Of a stretch of DNA of 11,785 nt, positions 1 to 6,928 are shown piece by piece. Source of the DNA: a bacterium (GTDB lineage: Bacteria > Chloroflexota > Dormibacteria > UBA8260 > Bog-877); the NCBI GenBank assembly GCA_021817185.1, contig JAKAVU010000055.1, forward strand, positions 1-11,785, given 5' to 3'. The stretch's first letter is position 1, and each line of letters starts with the position of its first letter. The position numbers were made by a program, and so were the translations under genes. The notes below the pieces were generated by a model. That model made no database searches. It was not told where the DNA came from and saw only the letters and a list, made by a program, of their open reading frames with translations.

Positions 1-1521
1 TTCTACGACACGGTCAAGGCACGGAATCTGGAAGGAGTGATCGGGAAGCGAGCCGACTCGCCGTACGAGGCCGGCGTCCGCAGCCGCAACTGGCTCAAGA
101 TCAAGTTCAGGCCCACCCAGGACTGCGTGATCTGTGGCTACCTGCTGGGCCAGGGACGACGGAGCACGATCGGTGCCCTCATCCTTGGGGTTTACTCCGG
201 AGGTGCCCTGGTGGAGGCCGGCAGGGTGGGCACGGGGTTCTCGGACCAGCAGCTGAGTCGACTGCGCGGGGAGCTGGATCGCAGGCAGCGCCCGACATCT
301 CCCCTGGCAGATGGCGGCAGTCTCTTACAAAAGGCGGTCTGGGCAGAGCCGGAACTGGTCTGCGAGGTGGAGCATGCTGGCTGGACGGCGGCCGGCGTGC
401 TCAGGCAGCCTTCCTTTCGGACCATGCGTCCGGACGTGCCGGTGTCCGCCTGCATCCGGGAGCAACCCCAAGCCGCTGCCGAGGTCAGCGGCGAGAGCTC
501 CCAAGGGAGCCGGCGTGGAGCGGCCGGGCATGGCCGGGGGTCCTCGCAGACAACCCGGGACCCGGAGTTGGCGGGCACCATGGAGAAGCTCGGGCAGCTG
601 CCGGATCGCGGTGGGGTGCTGAGGGTCGGCCGCCGCGAGGTCACGTTGAGCAGGCTGGACAAGCTGCTCTGGCCGCAGGCCAAGATCACCAAGCGCGATC
701 TCATCGCCTACCACCTCCAGATGGCCCCCGTGCTGCTGCCCCACCTCCGTGATCGCGCGGTGGTGCTCCACGTCTTCCCCGACGGAGCCGGGGGCAAGGC
801 CTTCTGGCGGCGGAGCCTTCCCGCCTCGGCTCCGGACTGGATCCCCACATGGACCGCGTCCCCGGGCGAGCCCACTGTCTGTCCGCTGTTCAAGGAGGCC
901 GCCGCCCTGGTCTGGGCGGCCAACGCCGGAGCTCTGGAGATTCACCCCTGGCACTCGCGAAAGGATCGCCCCCTCCAGCCAGACTGGGCGGTGTTCGACC
1001 TCGATCCGGGTCCCGGGGCCGGCCTCTCCGAGGTCCTCGAGGTCGCAGGGCTGGTCAGGGCGGGCCTCGAGCACCTTGAGCTGGCCGGCATTCCCAAGAC
1101 CACCGGACAGTCCGGCCTGCACATCTACGTACCCCTGCGCCGCGGGCCCGCGGAGGAGCGGGTGCGGGACTGGGTCGGGGAGATCGCCCACCAGGTTGCC
1201 CTGGTGGCGCCCAAGCTGGTCACCGAGGAGTGGGCGGTGAGGCGCCGCCAGGCAAGGGTGCGGATCGACTACACCCAGAACGTGGTGGGCAAGACCCTGG
1301 CCTCGGTGTACTCGCCTCGCGCGTCCGCATGGGCCGGCGTCTCAACTCCCCTGGAGTGGGACGAACTGGAGGACCTGACCAGGGAGCGGTTTACCCTGAC
1401 CAATGTTCCTCAGCGGGTGGCGGAGCGTGGGGATCTCTTCAGCGCAGTGCTGAACGGGGGGCAGCGGCTGCCCGCCATCGGACGCTCGGCCCAGGCCAGC
1501 TCAGCATCAAGGAGGAAGTAA
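1..1521 (+). CDS. ligD: ATP-dependent DNA ligase LigD, C-terminal part (ligase-polymerase order), truncated at the 5' window edge
   Basis: LigD is the multi-domain enzyme of bacterial non-homologous end joining: it fills or extends broken DNA ends and seals them with Ku. The frame is open from base 1, so the true start and the KxDG lysine motif lie upstream; 506 residues are visible. Ligase motif IV (EGVIGKR, residues 11-17) and motif V (WLKIK, 31-35) come first. The ligase OB fold follows, ending near a PELVCEVE stretch at about 117-124. A Gly/Ser/Arg-rich linker spans about 155-205. A full primase-like polymerase domain covers about 212-485: WHSRKD, the catalytic VFDLDPGPG (Asp333 and Asp335), SGLHIYVPL (His374), and the third metal-binding Asp423 in RIDYTQN. 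A phosphoesterase domain is not visible and could be upstream or absent. The LIG-then-POL order resembles Bacillus and Pseudomonas LigD, not mycobacterial POL-PE-LIG. The stop codon abuts the ku start. Confidence 0.95.
   Translation, partial: FYDTVKARNLEGVIGKRADSPYEAGVRSRNWLKIKFRPTQDCVICGYLLGQGRRSTIGALILGVYSGGALVEAGRVGTGFSDQQLSRLRGELDRRQRPTSPLADGGSLLQKAVWAEPELVCEVEHAGWTAAGVLRQPSFRTMRPDVPVSACIREQPQAAAEVSGESSQGSRRGAAGHGRGSSQTTRDPELAGTMEKLGQLPDRGGVLRVGRREVTLSRLDKLLWPQAKITKRDLIAYHLQMAPVLLPHLRDRAVVLHVFPDGAGGKAFWRRSLPASAPDWIPTWTASPGEPTVCPLFKEAAALVWAANAGALEIHPWHSRKDRPLQPDWAVFDLDPGPGAGLSEVLEVAGLVRAGLEHLELAGIPKTTGQSGLHIYVPLRRGPAEERVRDWVGEIAHQVALVAPKLVTEEWAVRRRQARVRIDYTQNVVGKTLASVYSPRASAWAGVSTPLEWDELEDLTRERFTLTNVPQRVAERGDLFSAVLNGGQRLPAIGRSAQASSASRRK
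1511..1515 (+). promoter_or_regulatory. Ribosome binding site of ku, inside the end of ligD
   Basis: GGAGG sits 6 nt before the GTG at 1522 and overlaps the last ligD codons. It settles the ku start as this GTG directly behind the ligD TAA, and suggests that the two genes are co-translated from one mRNA. Confidence 0.85.
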
Positions 1522-2379
1522 GTGCCATCCGCAACCTGGCGAGGCTCGGTCAGCTTCGGACTGGTCGCCATTCCGGTTCGCATGTACCTCGCGACCGAGT
1601 CTCACGGTGTGTCCTTCCGCATGCTGTGTGCCTCCTGCGGCGCGCCGATCCAGAACCGCCGCTGGTGCCCCCAGGAGGAGAAGCTGATCGACTGGGGTGA
1701 CGTCGAGCGCGGCTACGAAGTCGGGCGCGGGCAGTTTGTGGAGGTCACTGACAGGGATCTGGAGCTGCTGCCGCTACCGAGCACCGACACCATCGAGGTG
1801 CTGCAGCTGGTGACCGCGGAGGAGGTGGACTCGTCCCTGGTGCTAGACAAGGCCTACTACCTCGAACCTGAACCCTCCGGAATGCGCCCGTACGCCCTGC
1901 TGCGCGAGGCGCTGGCCAAGACCTCGAAGGTGGCGATCGGCAAGGTCGCGCTCCGGCAGCGAGAACACCTATGCAGGATCTCCCCGCACGACCGCGTTCT
2001 GGTCCTGAACACGCTGCGCTGGCCGGACGAAGTCCGCTCCAGCGCCTTCCTTCGCCTTCCAGACGAGAATGTGGAGACCAAGAAGCGGGAACTGGACATG
2101 GCTGTCACCCTGATCGACAACCTGACCGCCCCCTTCCACCCCGAGCAGTACCGTGACGAGTACGCCGAGGCCCTGGCCAAGGTGGTGGAGGCCAAGACCA
2201 ACCGCAAGCCGCTGCCCCCAAGGAGGGTGGCGGCCCAGCCCGACAACGTGGTGGACCTGATGGCCGCCCTCAAGGCGGCCGTGGAACAGACCTCCTCAGG
2301 CCCCCATAAGTCCGGCCGGGCTCGCGCTCGGAGGGCAACCGCGGCACGGAGCACCAGCCGGACCCGCCGGGCCTCGTAG
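1522..2379 (+). CDS. ku: Non-homologous end joining protein Ku
   Basis: Bacterial Ku forms a homodimeric ring that threads onto double-strand DNA ends and recruits LigD. The 285-aa protein begins at GTG with a good ribosome binding site. It opens with the family hallmark WRGSVSFGLVAIPVR (6-20) and keeps the typical blocks GYEVGRGQFVEVT (64-76), DKAYYLEP, PYALLREAL, KVAIGKV and LVLNTLRWPDEVR. The core is followed by a basic Arg/Lys/Ser-rich tail from about residue 258, of the kind known in other bacterial Ku proteins to contact DNA. A Cys-x2-Cys plus later Cys set (Cys36, Cys39, Cys49) lies where many Ku proteins carry a zinc-finger-like remnant. The gene follows ligD with no spacer, so the pair forms one repair operon. 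It ends 7 nt from the convergent stop of the next gene. Confidence 0.97.
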   Translation: MPSATWRGSVSFGLVAIPVRMYLATESHGVSFRMLCASCGAPIQNRRWCPQEEKLIDWGDVERGYEVGRGQFVEVTDRDLELLPLPSTDTIEVLQLVTAEEVDSSLVLDKAYYLEPEPSGMRPYALLREALAKTSKVAIGKVALRQREHLCRISPHDRVLVLNTLRWPDEVRSSAFLRLPDENVETKKRELDMAVTLIDNLTAPFHPEQYRDEYAEALAKVVEAKTNRKPLPPRRVAAQPDNVVDLMAALKAAVEQTSSGPHKSGRARARRATAARSTSRTRRAS

Positions 2380-2386
2380 GCATCGG

Positions 2387-2713
2387 CTACCTGCTGAGGG
2401 CGGACTCCAGCTCGGCCTTGCTCATCTTGGAGCGGCCGGGAATCTTCTTCCGGCGGGCGTCCTCGTAGAGCTGGGCCCTCGTTCTTCCCTGTGCCCCGCT
2501 GTGAGAGCGGAGTCCCCCGCGCCTGCCGGACGAGATGTCCTTGGTGGAGACTGGACTGGTCTGGCGCGCCTCTCCGCGGCGGGCGCGCTCTTTGTTGACG
2601 GTTCGGGCCGCGATCTCCTTGGCGGTGGGCTCGGAGCGGCCCTCGGCGCGGAGGCCCTCCTTGACGTGCTCGTACTGCCGTTCCCGTTTCCCGCTCCAAC
2701 CGGATTGTGGCAT
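2387..2713 (-). CDS. Small basic protein with Rho-N/SAP-like C-terminus (often labelled plasmid stabilization protein)
   Basis: This is a 108-aa, highly charged, soluble protein with no signal or membrane segment. The N-terminal part (about 8-46) reads as a charged helix with KRERQYEHVKEGL and AKEIAARTVNKERARRGE. The middle has STKDISSGRRGGLRSH, and the C-terminus (about 77-108) has TRAQLYEDARRKKIPGRSKM and then a SKAELESAL helix. That tail matches the pattern of Rho-termination-factor-N/SAP-like helical modules that bind nucleic acid or protein. Related proteins in high-GC Gram-positive bacteria are commonly annotated as plasmid stabilization proteins without direct evidence. The ATG at 2713 is preceded by a GGGGGAAAGG purine run. 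The gene is convergent with ku, with only 7 nt between stops. A link to DNA repair or chromatin is only a guess from position and composition. Confidence 0.8.
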   Translation of the reverse strand: MPQSGWSGKRERQYEHVKEGLRAEGRSEPTAKEIAARTVNKERARRGEARQTSPVSTKDISSGRRGGLRSHSGAQGRTRAQLYEDARRKKIPGRSKMSKAELESALSR

Positions 2714-3392
2714 GGCCTTTCCCCCATTGGGTGGTTCGGGGCGATGCGGTGTCCCGTGACTGACGCTACCAAAAGCCGGCGGCGCAAGCCATACGGCAAT
2801 ACCCGCACTCGTGCATGTCCGGGCGCGGTTGGCAGCACCTGGCGCGAAGTGAGCGGCCTTGCCTATGAGGGTGGTGGGGTTAGCCGGGAAGAGGTTGGTG
2901 AGTGGGCGCGCAGCTCTGGCGGCACAAGAGCCACCCGTCTGACCCGCCTCGGAGAGCCTGCGTGCCCGGCTCCGGCCGATGCCGGCGCGGATGGCCGAGC
3001 GTCCGCCGCACCAACGTCTGGCTCAGACCTTCAGAGCAGCGAGGCGCGGCGGACCGTCGAAGTCGTCGTCCTGGGTTGCCACCGAACTGGCGTGGGCCGT
3101 GGCGGCAGCCCGAGTCGCCCTCATGCTCGGGCCGTCCGCCGCCGAGGCGCCCCGCTGGCACTCCCCCCACTGTGATCACCGAGATGGCGGTGGTCGACGC
3201 GTCGCGGTGCCGCCCGGTCCCGAGAGCGACTGATGTGGCGAAGACAACGTCCACAGGTGGTCCGTGCCAGCCCTTGGGCGCCCTCGCCGGCCGGACCTGC
3301 CTCTCGAAGGAGGCGGCATGCCGGCGGGGCCCATCGCCCGCTGGCGATGGGCCCCTGGCACCCAAGCAGTGGGCGGGACTACAGAGCTCGGC
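2714..3392. other. Stretch without a convincing gene
   Basis: About 680 nt lie between two minus-strand genes. Several long open frames overlap here on both strands, but their translations are Arg/Pro/Gly/Ser-rich, lack recognisable domains and look like GC-driven read-through. A GGAGG-ATG pair at about 3309-3320 opens a plus-strand frame that runs antisense into the neighbouring membrane protein gene, so I do not call it. The only clear structure is the hairpin at 3319-3360. The stretch could be a decayed gene or a long leader for the gene at 2387-2713. Confidence 0.5.
3319..3360 (-). terminator. Strong GC hairpin, probable terminator of the 192-aa membrane protein gene
   Basis: The 13-nt arms GGGGCCCATCGCC (3326-3338) and GGCGATGGGCCCC (3343-3355) are perfect reverse complements around a CGCT loop. 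A further TGCC/GGCA pairing (3319-3322 with 3357-3360) extends the stem past a small internal loop. It starts about 33 nt downstream of the minus-strand stop at 3393. Neither side has a T-run, so it would be an I-shaped, U-less terminator or an mRNA-stabilising 3' structure. Confidence 0.6.
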
Positions 3393-3971
3393 TCAGATCT
3401 CCACGGTGGGGGAGGTGCGGCGCCAGTGCATATAGCCCGCCAGCGTCAACAGGGCCGACACTCCCGCCAGCACGAAACTGACGATTCCGGCGATCAGGGC
3501 TATCGAACCGATGGTGCCGAAGGCGTATGCCTCGAGCAGCATGCTCCGCAGCGTGGTCCCCTGGAACGCTGTCGTCGCCAGGGCCGAGAGCTGAGCCGCC
3601 TGGGTGGATCCCGGGGTGGCCGACCGTGCCGCGGTGCTGATCAGCGAGTAGACCCCGTGGTATGGCATCTCCGCCAGGTGGACGGCGATGAAGTGGTCCG
3701 CGTAGGCCTCCGCCTGGGCCCCCGTCAGGACCTGCTGGCCTGCGTACTGCAAGAGGTAGGGCTTCATGCCCGGGGTGATCTCGGTCCCGGGGGCGGCGTG
3801 TGCGAAAGCCGTCGCCTTGGGGAAGTAGACCTTCTGGGCGGCCAGTTGGTTGTGCACCTCGTTCTGGGTGAATACGGCAGCCCACATGAGCAGGGCTCCG
3901 GCCACGATCAGGACCACGGTCACAAGCGCGCCTCCAGCGGTCAGGATCCCATCGAATGTCTTGCGTCTCAT
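3393..3971 (-). CDS. Hypothetical two-helix membrane protein, 192 aa
   Basis: No enzymatic function is recognised. The protein has a basic N-terminus (MRRKTFD), a hydrophobic helix at about 10-31, a soluble domain of some 115 residues and a second helical hydrophobic region at about 148-182, ending in a short HWRR-containing tail. The likely topology places the central domain outside the membrane. That domain has distinctive blocks, namely NQLAAQKVYFP, YAGQQVLTGAQAEAYADHF and MLLEAYAFGTIGSIA, which recall a family of uncharacterised actinobacterial membrane proteins (from memory, not checked). The ATG at 3971 is chosen because GGAGG lies 6 nt upstream (3978-3982). An ATG 18 codons further upstream has no such site and adds residues unlike a membrane leader. 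It is separated from the upstream gene by about 209 nt, so it may have its own promoter. Confidence 0.85.
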   Translation of the reverse strand: MRRKTFDGILTAGGALVTVVLIVAGALLMWAAVFTQNEVHNQLAAQKVYFPKATAFAHAAPGTEITPGMKPYLLQYAGQQVLTGAQAEAYADHFIAVHLAEMPYHGVYSLISTAARSATPGSTQAAQLSALATTAFQGTTLRSMLLEAYAFGTIGSIALIAGIVSFVLAGVSALLTLAGYMHWRRTSPTVEI

Positions 3972-3977
3972 GTCGCG

Positions 3978-3982
3978 CCTCC
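3978..3982 (-). promoter_or_regulatory. Ribosome binding site deciding the start of the 192-aa membrane protein
   Basis: GGAGG on the minus strand lies 6 nt before the ATG at 3971. It favours this ATG over the in-frame ATG at 4025. Confidence 0.75.
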
Positions 3983-4140
3983 AGAACCTACCTGGTGGCA
4001 CCGAGAGCCTCGGTGCCATCGCCACCCAGAGCCCCTACGAACCTGGGGTGGGGGCGGCGAACCTCATGAGTCCATCCTGGGCCCGCGGGTCACGCGCACA
4101 TAGCGTGTTTACGCGACGGGCGGGTCCGTGGAATCACCGC

Positions 4141-4179
4141 CCGTTGCCCGGGACAGCCCTGGGCGCCCGCGATCAACGG
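4141..4179 (-). terminator. Possible hairpin just after the 70-aa membrane protein gene
   Basis: An outer 6-nt pairing, CCGTTG (4141-4146) with CAACGG (4174-4179), encloses an inner GCCCGGG and CCCTGGGC pairing with one bulged base (4146-4164). The two helices share one G. The structure starts 2 nt past the minus-strand stop and has no T-run. It may end the COG4280-like operon transcript. Evidence is weak because GC-rich DNA makes such pairings often. Confidence 0.35.
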
Positions 4180-4180
4180 A

Positions 4181-4393
4181 TCAGGTGGTGCGCGTCCCCC
4201 GGTACAGGCTGGCGGTCAGCAGGGCGATCACGGCGAGCGGCAGGACGACCGCCGCGGCCACCGCCGGCCCGTGCCCAAGCAGCCAGCTGACGACGATCAC
4301 GACTGCCACTCCGACCGCGACCTCCGGGGTGTCTCCAACGATGAATTCCCACCAGAAGTGCCCGAACGCTGTGAGCGCGCCCCTGACCGTCAT
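4181..4393 (-). CDS. Small two-helix membrane protein coupled to the COG4280-like gene
   Basis: This is a 70-aa protein with a short N-terminal amphipathic stretch, the aromatic/acidic block GHFWWEFIVGDTPE (11-24), and two hydrophobic helices at about 25-40 and 44-63. It ends in the basic YRGTRTT. The start is the ATG at 4393, whose ATGA overlaps the stop of the preceding gene by 4 nt, a hallmark of translational coupling. A longer in-frame start at 4507 would overlap that gene by about 118 nt and adds a Gly/Pro-rich stretch, so I reject it. The coupling suggests near-stoichiometric synthesis with its neighbour, possibly as a small subunit or assembly partner. I recall similar FW-x2-F-x-VGD peptides beside such membrane proteins in other high-GC bacteria, but could not check it. 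Function unknown. Confidence 0.75.
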   Translation of the reverse strand: MTVRGALTAFGHFWWEFIVGDTPEVAVGVAVVIVVSWLLGHGPAVAAAVVLPLAVIALLTASLYRGTRTT

Positions 4394-5139
4394 ACCGGTG
4401 CCGCCGCTCCCATGGACCGGCTGCGGGTCAGCGCGACGACCGCCCCCCAGGTAATCAACCCATAGAGTGCCAGCAGCCCCAGCAGGGCCAGGTCCGCCCC
4501 GGGCCATCGGACGCCGGCGCCCTCGCCAGCCCAGAAGGTGCCGAACGTCACCAGCATCAACCCCACGCCGAGCTTCATGCCATTCTCGGGCACCTCGCTC
4601 AGCTGGCGCGCCACCATCACCCCGACGCCGCCGATCACAACGACCGCGGCGCCCGCGGCCGCCGCGGCGGTCCCGAGATAGCCCGAACTCAGCCCGAGGG
4701 TGAGGACGATCATGATCACCTCCATCCCCTCCAGGAACACCCCCTTGAAGGCGATCACGAAGCCGGTTGAGTCCCTCGCGGTGCCCGATCGGGGCGCGCC
4801 CGACAGCCGCTCCACCTCGCGGCGATAGATGGCCGCCTCATCGTGCTTGGGGATGTATCCGCTGGCCCTCAGGATCGCCTTGCGCAGCCACTGCAGCCCC
4901 AGCACCAGGAGCAGGCTGCCCACCACCAGGCGGAGGACGTTGAGCGGGACATAGTGAACCAAGGCGGGGCCCAGCGCCGCCACCAGGATGGCCAGGCAGA
5001 CCACCGCCAGCGCGCTTCCCTCCAGGGCGGATCGCCAGCCGCGGGTGAAGCCCGCCGCCATCACTATGGTGAGCGCCTCCACCATCTCCACCGAGCAGGC
5101 GCCGAACACCGAGAGGGCGACCAGGACCTGGGCTGTCAA
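4390..5139 (-). CDS. COG4280-like polytopic membrane protein with internal duplication (putative transporter)
   Basis: This is a 249-aa, very hydrophobic protein with six or seven predicted helices. It is built from two related halves around a hydrophilic loop (about 88-127). Half one carries EMVEALTIVMAAG (18-30) and NVLRLVVGSLLLVLGLQW (67-84). Half two carries EGMEVIMIVLTLG (137-149) and NGMKLGVGLMLVTFGTFW (186-203). The aligned E-x2-E pairs inside membrane helices resemble cation transporters built from inverted repeats, such as the Gdt1/UPF0016 and FTR1 types. This protein lacks the exact E-x-G-D or R-E-x2-E signatures of those families, so a metal or ion substrate is inference. The start is a TTG at 5139, supported by a GGAGGGGGGGAAG run upstream; no ATG is available before residue 19. 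It is translationally coupled to the 70-aa protein downstream. Confidence 0.83.
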   Translation of the reverse strand: MTAQVLVALSVFGACSVEMVEALTIVMAAGFTRGWRSALEGSALAVVCLAILVAALGPALVHYVPLNVLRLVVGSLLLVLGLQWLRKAILRASGYIPKHDEAAIYRREVERLSGAPRSGTARDSTGFVIAFKGVFLEGMEVIMIVLTLGLSSGYLGTAAAAAGAAVVVIGGVGVMVARQLSEVPENGMKLGVGLMLVTFGTFWAGEGAGVRWPGADLALLGLLALYGLITWGAVVALTRSRSMGAAAPV

Positions 5140-5146
5140 CGGCGGT

Positions 5147-5159
5147 CTTCCCCCCCTCC
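5147..5159 (-). promoter_or_regulatory. Purine-rich ribosome binding site supporting a TTG start
   Basis: On the minus strand a GGAGGGGGGGAAG run ends 7 nt before the TTG at 5139. It is the main reason to accept this rare start codon for the COG4280-like protein. Confidence 0.6.
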
Positions 5160-5581
5160 GGGCGCTTGACCCTCGATCGCGAAAGTCGGCAGGTCGCTCA
5201 GGCGGCGGCCGGGCGCGGCGAACTCGGAGGCGTTCATCGGCGGCGGCGGGAAGGCCACACGGGCGGTCGGAGGTCCGATCGGGCCGACTCCTGCCTCCTT
5301 GCTGCCACCGCCCACACCCAGGCTCGCCGCTCGCACTCCGATCGCCCCAGTTCCCCGCTTCGGCTCCACCGCGTGATCATAGCCACCAGGCCACACGGCG
5401 GTGGCCTCTACGGTGGCCCACCGGGACCTGTCCGGCCGTCCCCTTCGCAAGTGCCCAAGCCAGCGCCTGGGAGACAGTTCAGGACAGTGTCCCGCCTCGG
5501 CTCGGCGGAGGTCGTCCCCCGGCGGGTCCCGGTGGCTGCCCGGGTCAGCCGTGGTCAAGCGGCCAGACTCGGTGGAACCAG

Positions 5582-5602
5582 CGGAGATGCGCCGGATCTC
5601 CG
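5582..5602 (-). terminator. Weak hairpin after fabF
   Basis: CGGAGAT (5582-5588) and ATCTCCG (5596-5602) form a perfect 7-bp stem around a 7-nt loop, starting 8 nt past the fabF stop on the minus strand. It lacks a following T-run, so its role as a terminator is uncertain. Confidence 0.35.
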
Positions 5603-5610
5603 GGAGCGCT

Positions 5611-6861
5611 TCAGTCTTCGACAGCTCGAAAGGCGAGACACGCGTTGTGCCCGCCGAAACCGAACGAGTTGTTGAGCACCAGCTTGGGCCAGACCGTGCG
5701 CGCGCCCTCCGTCACGTAGTCGAGGTCGCACTCCGGATCTGGGGTCACGTAGTTGATCGTGGGGGGCACCCGGCCATCGACCAGGGCCATGACTGCGAAC
5801 ACCGACTCGATGGCGCCTGCAGCCCCCAGGCTGTGCCCGGTCATCGACTTGGTGGAGGAAACTGGGATCTGACGAGCGCGGTCTCCGAGAACCTGCTTGA
5901 TCGCCGCCGTCTCGGCGGCATCGTTCAGCGGGGTCGAGGTGCCGTGCGCGTTGATGTAGTCAACCTCGGCTGGGGATGCGTCCGCCTTCTCCAGGGCTCG
6001 CTGCATCACCCGGCGAGCGCCTCGCCCGGTGGGCTCGGGAGCGGTCAGGTGGTAGGCGTCAGCGCTGGCACCGTAGCCGGCCAGCTCCGCGAGCGCTCTG
6101 GCCCCCCTGGTCCGAGCGTGGTCCCATTCCTCCAGGATCAGGACCCCGCAGGCCTCAGCCACCACGAAGCCGTCGCGGTCGAGGTCGAACGGGCGGCTCG
6201 CGTGTTCGGGATCATCGTTGCGCTGCGACAGCGCCCGCATGGAGTTGAAGGCGCCGACGGCCAGCGGAGTTATCGAAGCCTCGGTGCCGCCGCAGATGGC
6301 GGCGACGGCGTCCCCCCGCCGGATGATCTCGGCGGCCTCACCGATCGCGTGGGCACCGCTGGCACAGGCCGACACCAGGGCGAAGTTGGGGCCACTGGCG
6401 CCGAAGCGCATGGCGATCTCGCCGGCGGCGATGTCCGAGAGGATCATCGGGACGGTGAACGGGCTGAGCCGGCGGGGGCCCTTCTCCGCCAGCGTCAGGG
6501 TCGCCTCCTCCGTCACCCTGAGCCCGCCGATCCCAGATCCGACGATGACGGCCACCAGGTCCCGATTGGAGTCGTCGATGGGCAGCTTGGCCTGCTCCAT
6601 CGCCTCACTGGTGGCGGCCAAGGCGAACTGGGTGAAGCGGGCGGTCCGGCTGATCTGCTTGCGCTCGATGAAGTCGGCGGGGTCGAAGTTCCGGACCTCT
6701 CCGGCCATCTGCGACCCGTATGGCTCGGGATCGAAGGACTGAATCCTGGCGATCCCGTTCCGACCGGCGCAGAGCCCCTCCCAACTGGTTCCGACGCCCA
6801 CACCCAGCGGGGTCACTGCGCCCATCCCGGTGACCACCACCCGGCGCGTGGCGAGCGCCAT
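5611..6861 (-). CDS. fabF: 3-oxoacyl-[ACP] synthase II (KAS II, FabF)
   Basis: FabF condenses malonyl-ACP with growing acyl-ACP in the elongation cycle of type II fatty acid synthesis in the cytoplasm. The 416-aa length is normal for the family. It starts with RRVVVTGMGAVTPLG. The catalytic triad is complete: Cys166 in SACASG, His306 in NAHGTSTPLND and His343 in SMTGHSLGAAG. Lys338 and the closing GFGGHN loop (401-406) are also present. GTEASITPL and FDLDRDGFVVAEA are further conserved blocks. The ATG at 6861 fits the family N-terminus but has no obvious ribosome binding site. An in-frame ATG at 6951, inside the fabH end, would add a 30-residue Pro/Arg-rich leader unlike KAS proteins. It follows fabH by 67 nt on the same strand and is probably co-transcribed. 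No ACP gene lies between or beside them, although fabF often follows acpP. Confidence 0.97.
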   Translation of the reverse strand: MALATRRVVVTGMGAVTPLGVGVGTSWEGLCAGRNGIARIQSFDPEPYGSQMAGEVRNFDPADFIERKQISRTARFTQFALAATSEAMEQAKLPIDDSNRDLVAVIVGSGIGGLRVTEEATLTLAEKGPRRLSPFTVPMILSDIAAGEIAMRFGASGPNFALVSACASGAHAIGEAAEIIRRGDAVAAICGGTEASITPLAVGAFNSMRALSQRNDDPEHASRPFDLDRDGFVVAEACGVLILEEWDHARTRGARALAELAGYGASADAYHLTAPEPTGRGARRVMQRALEKADASPAEVDYINAHGTSTPLNDAAETAAIKQVLGDRARQIPVSSTKSMTGHSLGAAGAIESVFAVMALVDGRVPPTINYVTPDPECDLDYVTEGARTVWPKLVLNNSFGFGGHNACLAFRAVED

Positions 6862-6928
6862 CAAGCAGCGCCAGCCAACCGGCGGGTCCGCCTCCGGGAA
6901 GCCGCCCCGGGGTGTCTGCGCCGCTGCC

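Larger units (their letters stand above)
5140..5610. other. Stretch without a convincing gene upstream of the COG4280-like gene
   Basis: About 470 nt separate the fabF stop from the TTG start at 5139. Minus-strand frames exist: 5136-5558 from a TTG, and two short ATG frames at 5234-5380 and 5136-5237. They have no recognisable domain, no good ribosome binding site and codon use unlike the neighbours, except that the last 30 or so codons before 5139 look somewhat more coding-like. A promoter for the downstream membrane genes must lie here or further upstream, but no clear -35/-10 pair stands out. Confidence 0.45.

Noticed and set aside
325..1191. Minus-strand frame opposite the ligase and polymerase domains of LigD
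   Set aside because: It is a shadow of ligD codon bias, with no domain and no start signal.
1857..2838. Longer minus-strand frames (1857-2699 and 2422-2838) around the small Rho-N-like gene
   Set aside because: They are other reading frames over ku and the 108-aa gene. Only the 2387-2713 frame has family-like composition, a purine-rich ribosome binding site and proper ends.
2501..3435. Overlapping plus- and minus-strand frames in the geneless stretch, considered as a decayed gene or transposase
   Set aside because: No frame, nor any simple frame-shifted join that I tried by eye, gave a recognisable protein family, and no terminal inverted repeats or target duplications were seen.
3264..4103. 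Plus-strand open frame of 279 codons with a GGAGG-ATG pair at 3309-3320
   Set aside because: It runs antisense through the membrane protein gene and through the hairpin, and its translation is charged low-complexity sequence. The minus-strand protein has clear helices and a good ribosome binding site.
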